The notes under the pieces are model-generated. The model was not told where the DNA came from. It was given only the letters and a program-made list of their open reading frames with translations, and ran no database searches. This document shows, piece after piece, positions 1 to 5,112 of a DNA stretch of 5,112 nucleotides. The DNA comes from Ruminococcaceae bacterium UBA737 (GTDB lineage: Bacteria; Bacillota; Clostridia; Oscillospirales; Acutalibacteraceae). Where the stretch lies: NCBI GenBank assembly GCA_002297415.1, contig DBKZ01000039.1, positions 4,858 to 9,969 on the forward strand. Reading direction: 5' to 3'. Made by a program: the position numbers and the translations under genes. How positions within the stretch are numbered: the first letter of the stretch is position 1; every line of letters starts with the position of its first letter.

Positions 1-78
1 TGGCTATGCGAAAAATCTGCCGTCTAAAAACGGGTTCGGATTTATTATCGCTTGCCTAACCGAAAGGGGAAATAAAAA
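1..78 (+). other. Window edge upstream of rplI, no gene assigned
   Basis: This stretch is too short to identify a gene. Frame 2 stays open from base 2 to a TGA at 80-82 that would overlap the rplI start as ATGA. Frame 3 stays open from base 3 to a TAA at 57-59, which would leave a normal 19-base gap before rplI. Either could be the tail of an upstream gene, or the region could be intergenic. In many Bacillota the gene before rplI is the DHH-family cyclic-di-AMP phosphodiesterase gdpP, but neither short peptide is recognisable as its C-terminus. No convincing -35/-10 pair is visible. Confidence 0.3.
65..70 (+). promoter_or_regulatory. Ribosome binding site of rplI
   Basis: The purine run AGGGGA lies eight bases before the ATG at 79 and is followed by an A-rich spacer. 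It is a good match to the anti-Shine-Dalgarno sequence and supports the chosen rplI start. Confidence 0.75.
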
Positions 79-519
79 ATGAAGGTAATTTTATTACAGG
101 ATGTTAAGGGCAAGGGCAAAAAAGGAGAGCTTTGCAATGTATCGGACGGATACGCGCGCAATTTCCTTTTCCCGAAAAATCTTGCCGTAGAGGCGGACGC
201 CGCCGCGATGTCCGAATTTAAAAGCCGCGAGCAGGCAAAGGAACACCACATTAAGGAAGAAATCGCCGCCGCTAAAGCAACAGCCGATAAATTAAACGGA
301 AAGTCCGTTACAATAAAGGCAAAATCGGGTAACGGCGGAAAGCTTTTCGGCAGTGTTACCTCTAAGGAAATAGCGGCTGAAATAAAGAACACTTTGGGAA
401 TTGAAATCGACCGCAAGAAAATGGCTGTTTCGGACATCAAGAATTACGGTGAGTATACTGCGGAAATAAAGCTTTATAACGGAATTTCAGCGAAAATCAC
501 CGTTAAGGTTACAGAATAA
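79..519 (+). CDS. rplI: 50S ribosomal protein L9
   Basis: L9 binds 23S rRNA near the base of the L1 stalk and helps restrain ribosome movement and maintain reading-frame fidelity. The 146-residue product has the normal family length of about 148. Residues 1-50 form the small N-terminal RNA-binding domain: it opens MKVILLQDVKGKGKKGE and continues with the family signature VSDGYARNFLFPKNLA at about 21-36. An alanine- and lysine-rich stretch from about 40 to 74 fits the long connecting helix. The rest, with SGNGGKLFGSVTSKEIA, is the C-terminal domain. The ATG at 79 has a strong ribosome binding site and gives the canonical N-terminus. The TAA stop shares its last base with the dnaB ATG, so the two are co-transcribed and probably translationally coupled. 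The rplI-dnaB pair is common in Bacillota. Nothing is missing or unusual in the protein. Confidence 0.97.
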   Translation: MKVILLQDVKGKGKKGELCNVSDGYARNFLFPKNLAVEADAAAMSEFKSREQAKEHHIKEEIAAAKATADKLNGKSVTIKAKSGNGGKLFGSVTSKEIAAEIKNTLGIEIDRKKMAVSDIKNYGEYTAEIKLYNGISAKITVKVTE

Positions 520-1889
520 TGGAAAACCGCGATAATTTGCTTTTTGAAAACGACGGTGTAAGACTTCCTTATTCCGTTGAAGCCGAGCAGGCAATTCTCG
601 GCTCTGTTATTTCCGACCCTAAATGCCTTGACGAAATAAGCGACAGAATAAGCCCCGAATATTTTTATATTCCTCAGCACAAGGAAATATTCAGCGCAAT
701 TTCTTCGATGTATGAGCTTAGCCAGTCAATTGATTTTATTTCATTGCTTGAAAAGCTCAAAACAAGCGGAACTTATGATGAAACTGGCGGTAAGGCCTAT
801 CTTACTCAGCTTGTTCAGACCGTTCCGTCGTCTGCAAACGTGCTTACTTATGTTTCTATAGTCAGGGAAAAGTATTACGCAAGAGCGCTTATGGGCGCCG
901 CTAACGGCATTATCAAGGATATTAACGATAATGCCATGGATTCGGGCAGACTGCTTGATTCGGCCGAACAAAGAATATTCGAAATAAGATCCGGCAGGGA
1001 TATAAGCGGACTTACGCATATAAGAACAGTCATTGAAACCGAGACTTTTGACAGGCTCACCAAAATGACCGATCCCGAAACCAGAGAGGATTATATCGGA
1101 ATTCCGAGCGGAATAGGCGAGCTTGATAAAATGATAACGGGACTTAATAAATCGGACCTTATTATATTAGGTGCGCGCCCCGGTATGGGTAAAACCTCGT
1201 TTGCTCTTAATATTGCAAGGAATGTCGCGTCAAGCGGCAGAACCGTATGCTTCTTCTCGCTCGAAATGACAAGGGATCAGCTCGCACAAAGAGTGCTTTC
1301 AAGCGAAGCGGGAATTAAAAGCGAAAAAATGAGAACGGGCGAGCTTGAGGGCGACGAATGGACAAGACTTGCTCAGGCAGGCGACCAGCTTTCAAAAACC
1401 GAGCTTTATTTTGATGAAACATCGGATATAACGGTTCAGCAAATGAAAGCGAAGCTGAGAAGAATGCGCAAGGTTGACCTTGTTATAATAGATTATCTCG
1501 GCCTTATGCACACCGCAAAGCCTACGGATAACAGGGTTCAGGAGGTTTCGGAGATTACAAGAAGCCTTAAAATTATGGCAAAAGAGCTTAAGGTTCCTGT
1601 AATTGCCTGCGCTCAGCTTTCCCGTGCTACGGAGGCAAAGGGTAAATCCCATAAGCCGGCGCTTGCGGATCTCCGTGATTCGGGTTCAATCGAACAGGAC
1701 GCGGATATAGTTTTGTTCCTTTACCGCGACACATATTATGATTCCGAGAAAAATGACGATCAGGATATGGGCGACCCGTCAAAGGCGGAGTGTATCGTAG
1801 CTAAAAACCGCCACGGCGAAACCGGAACTATCCCGCTGCATTGGGACGGACAGTTTACAAGATTTACTTCCGTGGATGTGTTCAGATAA
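519..1889 (+). CDS. dnaB: Replicative DNA helicase DnaB
   Basis: This is the hexameric RecA-fold helicase that unwinds DNA ahead of the replisome and recruits primase; the B. subtilis counterpart is called DnaC. The product has 456 residues, normal for an intein-free DnaB. The N-terminal primase-interacting domain begins with LPYSVEAEQAILGSVI at 16-31. The C-terminal ATPase domain shows Walker A GARPGMGKT at 218-226, the FFSLEM motif with the likely catalytic Glu at 249, Walker B LVIIDY with Asp at 325, the AQLSRATEAKGK loop and the RDSGSIEQDAD motif. KNRHGETG near the C-terminus carries Lys429 and Arg431, which match the paired piston lysine and arginine finger of the family. The start overlaps the rplI stop by one base; an AAGG at 505-508 inside rplI is a plausible weak ribosome binding site. 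The stop overlaps the tilS start in the same way. No intein interrupts the Walker A or RDSGSIEQDAD motifs, which are known insertion sites. Confidence 0.97.
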   Translation: MENRDNLLFENDGVRLPYSVEAEQAILGSVISDPKCLDEISDRISPEYFYIPQHKEIFSAISSMYELSQSIDFISLLEKLKTSGTYDETGGKAYLTQLVQTVPSSANVLTYVSIVREKYYARALMGAANGIIKDINDNAMDSGRLLDSAEQRIFEIRSGRDISGLTHIRTVIETETFDRLTKMTDPETREDYIGIPSGIGELDKMITGLNKSDLIILGARPGMGKTSFALNIARNVASSGRTVCFFSLEMTRDQLAQRVLSSEAGIKSEKMRTGELEGDEWTRLAQAGDQLSKTELYFDETSDITVQQMKAKLRRMRKVDLVIIDYLGLMHTAKPTDNRVQEVSEITRSLKIMAKELKVPVIACAQLSRATEAKGKSHKPALADLRDSGSIEQDADIVLFLYRDTYYDSEKNDDQDMGDPSKAECIVAKNRHGETGTIPLHWDGQFTRFTSVDVFR

Positions 1890-3178
1890 TGACAGAGCTT
1901 GTTAAGAAAACAATAAAGAAGTATTCGATGATAAATAAGGGCGATAGGGTAATTGTCGCTCTTTCGGGCGGCAAGGATTCAATGGCGCTTCTCGATATAT
2001 TAAAAAAGCTTGAAAAGGAGCTTGAAATTTCGGTTTCATGCGCGCATTTCAATCACTGTATCAGAGGAGAGGAGTCCGACAGAGACGAGGCTTTTGTAAG
2101 AAAATACTGCGAGGAAAATAACATCGAGCTTTTCTGCAAAAGAGGAGATGTTCTTAAATTCGCAAAGGAAAAGCATTTAGGAACGGAGCTTGCCGCAAGA
2201 GAGTTAAGATATGACTTTTTATCTTCGCTTGATTGCGATAAAATTGCAACCGCTCACACCGCGGGAGATAATGCGGAAACGATGCTTTTTAATCTTGCAA
2301 GGGGCACATCTCTTAAAGGAATGTGCGGTATTCCGCCGGTGCGCGGTAAATTTATAAGACCGATTATATTTTTAAAAAGCACCGATACAGAGGAATACTG
2401 CAAAAAAAATTCAATTCCTTTTGTTACCGACAGCACAAATTCAAGCGACGAATATACGAGAAATTTTATCAGGCACAATATCATTCCCGAATTTAAAAAA
2501 ATCAATCCCTCTTTTGAGTCCGCCGCATTAAGAGCGGCAGAAGGCTTAAGAGAGGATGAAGCTTTTATTTCGGAAATAGCAAAAGAAGAATTTAAAAAAA
2601 GGTTTAAGAAAAATGAGCTTGATATTTCGGAGCTTGATAAGCTTAATATTGCGGTTAAAAAAAGAATTGTTTTTGAGTTTGTTTATACGACTTCGGGAAT
2701 AAAGCCCGACAGCCTTCATATTTCAGAGCTTTTAACCGCCTGTGAGACAAGAGGCAGAAGAACGGTTGCTGAAAATGCCGAATATATTTCAAACGGGAAC
2801 AGATTAAGGCTTATAAATAAAGAAAAACCCGAATTTATAACGGAAATTAAATCCGAAAAGTATGAATTTTTAAAAAATAATAAAAAAGTTAATAATTTGT
2901 TATTAAATACCGCGGTCGATTGTGATAGAATAATAGGCGAATTGAAGGTACGCACCAGAATTTCGGGCGATAAAATTAGACTAAGAGGCAGAAATTGCAC
3001 GAAAAGTCTTAAAAAGCTTTATAATGAGTGCGGAGTGCCGGCTGAGGAAAGAGATTTTCTGCCGGTTGTGTGCGATGATTCGGGTCCCGTATTTATTGCG
3101 GGAATAGGAGTCGCCGAAAGGTGCGCCTTAAGTGAAAACACTGAAAATGTAAAAATTTTCAGCGTTTCAAAAAAATAA
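1889..3178 (+). CDS. tilS: tRNA(Ile)-lysidine synthetase TilS
   Basis: TilS uses ATP and lysine to convert C34 of the tRNA-Ile2 CAU anticodon to lysidine, changing both codon reading (AUG to AUA) and charging (Met to Ile); it is normally essential. From the ATG at 1889 the product has 429 residues, typical of the longer TilS form. The N-type ATP pyrophosphatase PP-loop SGGKDS is at 26-31, followed by HFNHCIRGEESD at 53-64, GTELAARELRYDFL at 98-111 and AHTAGDNAETMLFNLARGTS at 122-141, then GIPPVRGKFIRPI. RNFIRHNIIPEF follows in the tRNA-recognition part. The TilS C-terminal domain covers about 350-425, with SGDKIRLRGRNCTKSLKKL and the GIGVAERC end. An in-frame ATG at 1841 would add 16 residues lying wholly inside dnaB and is less likely; the 1889 start gives the usual N-terminus and a TAATG overlap. 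No strong Shine-Dalgarno precedes it, so initiation probably depends on coupling to dnaB. The gene is noticeably richer in A-tracts than its neighbours. Confidence 0.95.
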   Translation: MTELVKKTIKKYSMINKGDRVIVALSGGKDSMALLDILKKLEKELEISVSCAHFNHCIRGEESDRDEAFVRKYCEENNIELFCKRGDVLKFAKEKHLGTELAARELRYDFLSSLDCDKIATAHTAGDNAETMLFNLARGTSLKGMCGIPPVRGKFIRPIIFLKSTDTEEYCKKNSIPFVTDSTNSSDEYTRNFIRHNIIPEFKKINPSFESAALRAAEGLREDEAFISEIAKEEFKKRFKKNELDISELDKLNIAVKKRIVFEFVYTTSGIKPDSLHISELLTACETRGRRTVAENAEYISNGNRLRLINKEKPEFITEIKSEKYEFLKNNKKVNNLLLNTAVDCDRIIGELKVRTRISGDKIRLRGRNCTKSLKKLYNECGVPAEERDFLPVVCDDSGPVFIAGIGVAERCALSENTENVKIFSVSKK

Positions 3179-3181
3179 GGG

Positions 3182-3206
3182 GAGCGGGATTTAAAAAATC
3201 CCTCTT
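3182..3206 (+). terminator. Possible weak hairpin terminator or attenuator between tilS and hpt
   Basis: A perfect seven-base stem, GGGATTT at 3186-3192 and AAATCCC at 3196-3202, closes on an AAA loop. After one C-T mismatch, three further pairs including one G-T wobble extend it to 3182-3206. It starts four bases after the tilS stop. The following sequence (TAAATTTCG) is only mildly T-rich, so it is not a classic strong intrinsic terminator. It could give partial read-through, protect a 3' end after processing, or do nothing. Read on the - strand there is no gene for it to serve. Confidence 0.3.
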
Positions 3207-3238
3207 AAATTTCGTAATTGCGGTTTTAACAGCGGAAT

Positions 3239-3242
3239 GGAG
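3239..3242 (+). promoter_or_regulatory. Ribosome binding site that decides the hpt start
   Basis: GGAG lies six bases before the ATG at 3249. It overlaps the alternative in-frame ATG at 3237, which itself has no well-spaced Shine-Dalgarno. This favours 3249 as the true start. Confidence 0.65.
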
Positions 3243-3248
3243 ATTAGT

Positions 3249-3788
3249 ATGACAGATAAAGAAATTTCAAAGGTTCTTGTTTCCGAAAGCGAGCTTAAAG
3301 AAATCTGTAAGAGCTTAGGAGAAAGAATAACAAAGGATTATCAGGGCAAAAAGCTTTTGCTTGTAAGCGTTTTAAAAGGCGCGGTTGTATTTATGTCGGA
3401 CCTTTTAAGGGAAATTAAATGCGATTGCGTTATAGATTTTATGGCTGTTTCTTCATACAGCGGAGTAAAAACCACAGGCGTTGTAAAATTTAAGAAAGAT
3501 CTTGATATCAATCCCGACGGAATGGATATACTTCTTGTAGAGGATATTCTTGATTCCGGTATAACGCTTGCTTATCTTAAAAATCTTTTGCTTGACAGAA
3601 ATGCCGCAAGCATTAAGGTCTGCGCGCTTCTTGATAAGCCTGATAACCGTCAGTCGGATATTACCGCGGATTATGTCGGAAGAGTTATTCCCGATGAATT
3701 TGTAGTAGGCTACGGACTCGATTATGATGAAAAATACAGAAATCTTCCTTATGTGGGAGTATTATCCCCGGAGGTTTATAATAAATAA
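3249..3788 (+). CDS. hpt: Hypoxanthine (guanine) phosphoribosyltransferase
   Basis: This cytoplasmic purine-salvage enzyme transfers phosphoribose from PRPP to hypoxanthine, and usually guanine, giving IMP or GMP and pyrophosphate. From the ATG at 3249 the product has 179 residues, the usual length for bacterial HPRT. Visible landmarks are the pyrophosphate-binding loop VLKGA at 41-45, the flexible-loop SSY at 68-70, and the PRPP-binding signature VEDILDSGITL at 97-107 with adjacent acidic residues Glu98-Asp99. Lys130 in LLDKP is the likely purine-contacting lysine; FVVGYGLDYDEKYRNLPYVG at 151-170 holds the base-stacking region, Asp158 and Arg164. All expected active-site residues are present. 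An in-frame ATG at 3237 would add four residues (MEIS) but lacks a well-placed ribosome binding site. Hpt lies between tilS and ftsH as in many Bacillota. In B. subtilis TilS and HprT have been reported to form a complex that stimulates ftsH transcription; whether that applies here is unknown. Confidence 0.95.
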   Translation: MTDKEISKVLVSESELKEICKSLGERITKDYQGKKLLLVSVLKGAVVFMSDLLREIKCDCVIDFMAVSSYSGVKTTGVVKFKKDLDINPDGMDILLVEDILDSGITLAYLKNLLLDRNAASIKVCALLDKPDNRQSDITADYVGRVIPDEFVVGYGLDYDEKYRNLPYVGVLSPEVYNK

Positions 3789-3817
3789 TGCAATTTATTT
3801 TGCAAAAAGGAGTATAG
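3788..3817 (+). CDS. Possible nine-codon mini-ORF ahead of ftsH
   Basis: The hpt stop overlaps an ATG as TAATG, opening a short frame that encodes MQFILQKGV and stops at TAG 3815-3817, four bases before the ftsH TTG. A GGAGG at 3770-3774 inside hpt lies 13 bases upstream, which is long for efficient initiation. The ftsH Shine-Dalgarno lies inside this frame. Such an arrangement could support termination and reinitiation onto ftsH, but a chance ATG is equally possible. The peptide resembles no family known to me. Confidence 0.2.
   Translation: MQFILQKGV
3808..3812 (+). promoter_or_regulatory. Ribosome binding site of ftsH
   Basis: AGGAG, preceded by a run of five A, lies nine bases before the TTG at 3822. 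It is the best Shine-Dalgarno match in the gap and fixes the non-ATG start of ftsH; the first in-frame ATG downstream falls after the first membrane segment. Confidence 0.8.
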
Positions 3818-3821
3818 GCTG

Positions 3822-5112
3822 TTGAAAAAGAATACAAGAAACATTATTTTAATCGTTTTGATTATTGCTTTTTTTGCCGTTTCGGTTTTTACTCTTAACA
3901 GAATTTCAAAGGGTACCGAGGAAAGCGAATATTATGAAATAGTCGATTTGATTGAAAATAATAAAATTTCCGAATTTGAATTGAATTTGTATAACGGCGA
4001 CCTTAGCTATAAGCTCAGATCTGACGATAAAAAAATTCATCATTTCACCGTTGCAAACTACAGCATTTTCTATGAAGATGTCAATGAGGCTGTAAAGGAA
4101 ATCAATAAAAACGCTAAGACCGAGGAAGAAAAGATCAAGTTCAATTATGTCCGCGGCGGCGAGGGCGCATGGCTTACGAATATGCTGCCGTCACTCCTTT
4201 TACTCGGCGGAATAGTGGTGTTCTATATCTTTATGATGAAGCGTATGAACTCCACTATGGGAACTGATAAGACCTTAGGCTTCGGTAAAGCGAAAATCAA
4301 AAAATCCGATCAGAGCAGAAAAACAACCTTCGCGGATGTTGCGGGAGCCGATGAGGAAAAAGAGGAAATGGCAGAGCTTGTCGAATTCCTTAAGGACCCG
4401 AAGAAGTTTACCGAGCTAGGAGCGAGAATTCCTAAGGGTGTATTGCTTGTAGGACCTCCCGGAACCGGTAAAACACTTCTTGCAAGAGCTGTTGCAGGAG
4501 AAGCCAATGTTCCGTTCTTCTCGATTTCGGGTTCGGATTTCGTTGAAATGTTCGTCGGCGTAGGTGCTTCAAGAGTAAGAGACCTTTTCGGCGAAGCTAA
4601 GAAAAACGCTCCCTCTATTGTGTTTATAGACGAGATTGACGCTGTCGGCAGACAGCGCGGAGCAGGTCTCGGCGGCGGTCATGACGAAAGAGAGCAGACT
4701 TTAAATCAGCTACTTGTTGAAATGGACGGCTTCGGAGCAAATGAAGGCGTTATAGTAATAGCCGCTACCAACAGACCCGACATTCTCGACCGCGCGCTTT
4801 TGCGCCCCGGTCGCTTTGACAGACAGATAACCGTAAATTATCCCGATGTCAAGGGAAGAGAAGAAATTCTTAAGGTTCATTCAAGAGGTAAGCCGTTAGG
4901 TCCCGATGTTAACCTTGCGACTATCGCAAAATCCACCTCGGGCTTTACAGGCGCCGACCTTGAAAATCTTCTTAACGAAGCCGCTCTTCTTGCCGTAAGA
5001 CACGGTAAAAAGGCGATTACCCAAGAGGAAATCGAAGAGGGAACAATTAAGGTTGTTATGGGAACTGAAAAGAAATCCCATGTTGTCAAGGATAAGGACA
5101 AAAAGGTTACTG
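3822..5112 (+). CDS. ftsH: ATP-dependent zinc metalloprotease FtsH, 5' part (runs off window)
   Basis: FtsH is a hexameric membrane-anchored AAA+ protease that extracts and degrades misfolded membrane proteins and short-lived regulators. The first 430 codons are present. The N-terminus MKKNTRN leads into membrane segment 1 at about 7-25, an extracytoplasmic domain to about 115, and membrane segment 2 at about 118-138. The AAA+ core begins with TFADVAGADEEKEE and contains Walker A GPPGTGKT at 211-218, the pore motif FVG at 244-246, Walker B IVFIDE with Asp270-Glu271, and the second region of homology AATNRPDILDRALLRPGRFD at 314-333 with arginine fingers Arg328 and Arg331. The small-domain motif SGFTGADLENLLNEAA follows. 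The window ends at KDKKVT; in the family the zinc-binding HEXGH comes only a few residues later, so truncation is due to the window, not a mutation. The start is TTG, chosen for its ribosome binding site and the canonical N-terminus; a CTG sits directly before it and an in-frame TAA lies upstream. No frameshift is seen. Confidence 0.96.
   Translation, partial: MKKNTRNIILIVLIIAFFAVSVFTLNRISKGTEESEYYEIVDLIENNKISEFELNLYNGDLSYKLRSDDKKIHHFTVANYSIFYEDVNEAVKEINKNAKTEEEKIKFNYVRGGEGAWLTNMLPSLLLLGGIVVFYIFMMKRMNSTMGTDKTLGFGKAKIKKSDQSRKTTFADVAGADEEKEEMAELVEFLKDPKKFTELGARIPKGVLLVGPPGTGKTLLARAVAGEANVPFFSISGSDFVEMFVGVGASRVRDLFGEAKKNAPSIVFIDEIDAVGRQRGAGLGGGHDEREQTLNQLLVEMDGFGANEGVIVIAATNRPDILDRALLRPGRFDRQITVNYPDVKGREEILKVHSRGKPLGPDVNLATIAKSTSGFTGADLENLLNEAALLAVRHGKKAITQEEIEEGTIKVVMGTEKKSHVVKDKDKKVT

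Noticed and set aside
875..1063. Open frames on the - strand within dnaB, and similar ones within rplI, tilS and ftsH
   Set aside because: They lie opposite strongly conserved coding regions, show no recognisable domains and lack convincing ribosome binding sites; they are shadows of the real genes.
1170..1720. Possible intein in DnaB, a frequent intein host
   Set aside because: Walker A and the RDSGSIEQDAD region are contiguous and the protein is of normal length.
1841..1888. Upstream in-frame ATG giving a tilS 16 residues longer
   Set aside because: The extra residues lie entirely in dnaB coding sequence, do not resemble a TilS N-terminus, and the 1889 ATG gives the usual protein start with a TAATG overlap matching the rplI-dnaB junction.
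3136..3167. Intrinsic terminator at the end of tilS
   Set aside because: The hairpin is AT-rich and followed by A rather than T residues on the + strand, and on the - strand no T-run follows it either.
3237..3248. Earlier hpt start adding MEIS
   Set aside because: No spaced Shine-Dalgarno precedes it, whereas GGAG sits six bases before the ATG at 3249.
3636..3690. Suspected loss of an active-site lysine in Hpt at the T-A-D-Y segment
   Set aside because: Alignment by eye against human HPRT numbering shows the purine-contacting lysine corresponds to Lys130 in LLDKP, which is present.
1..5112. CRISPR array, tRNA/rRNA gene, insertion sequence, defence or other novel system
   Set aside because: Nearly all of the window is accounted for by five intact or edge-truncated housekeeping genes, and the small gaps show no repeats or structures of these kinds.

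Overview
The window carries a compact, single-strand run of five housekeeping genes, all on the + strand: rplI (ribosomal protein L9), dnaB (replicative helicase), tilS (tRNA-Ile2 lysidine synthetase), hpt (hypoxanthine phosphoribosyltransferase) and the 5' part of ftsH (membrane AAA+ protease). The gene content, tilS-hpt-ftsH order, moderate-to-low GC, purine-rich Shine-Dalgarno sites and tight packing point to a Bacillota genome, most likely a clostridial lineage. That placement is inference; no rRNA or lineage-specific marker is present.

Layout: bases 1-78 are the edge of the window plus the rplI ribosome binding site; no upstream gene can be assigned with confidence. rplI (79-519) and dnaB (519-1889) overlap by one base (TAATG), and dnaB and tilS (1889-3178) overlap in the same way, so these three are almost certainly co-translated from one message. 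A 70-base gap holding a short hairpin precedes hpt (3249-3788). A 33-base gap holding the ftsH Shine-Dalgarno and a possible nine-codon mini-ORF precedes ftsH, which starts on TTG at 3822 and runs off the right edge. The window ends inside ftsH, after the AAA+ ATPase core and before the zinc-protease HEXGH motif is reached.

Functionally the run combines translation (L9, the lysidine modification that lets tRNA-Ile2 read AUA), DNA replication (DnaB), purine salvage (Hpt) and membrane protein quality control (FtsH). It looks like two conserved Bacillota blocks, rplI-dnaB and tilS-hpt-ftsH, joined without a gap; in Bacillus subtilis these lie at separate loci. No mobile element, CRISPR array, RNA gene or defence-like system is visible. 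The points worth a second look are modest: the fused gene order, the repeated TAATG couplings, the mini-ORF before ftsH, two small hairpins around the tilS-hpt junction, and the A-tract-rich tilS gene.
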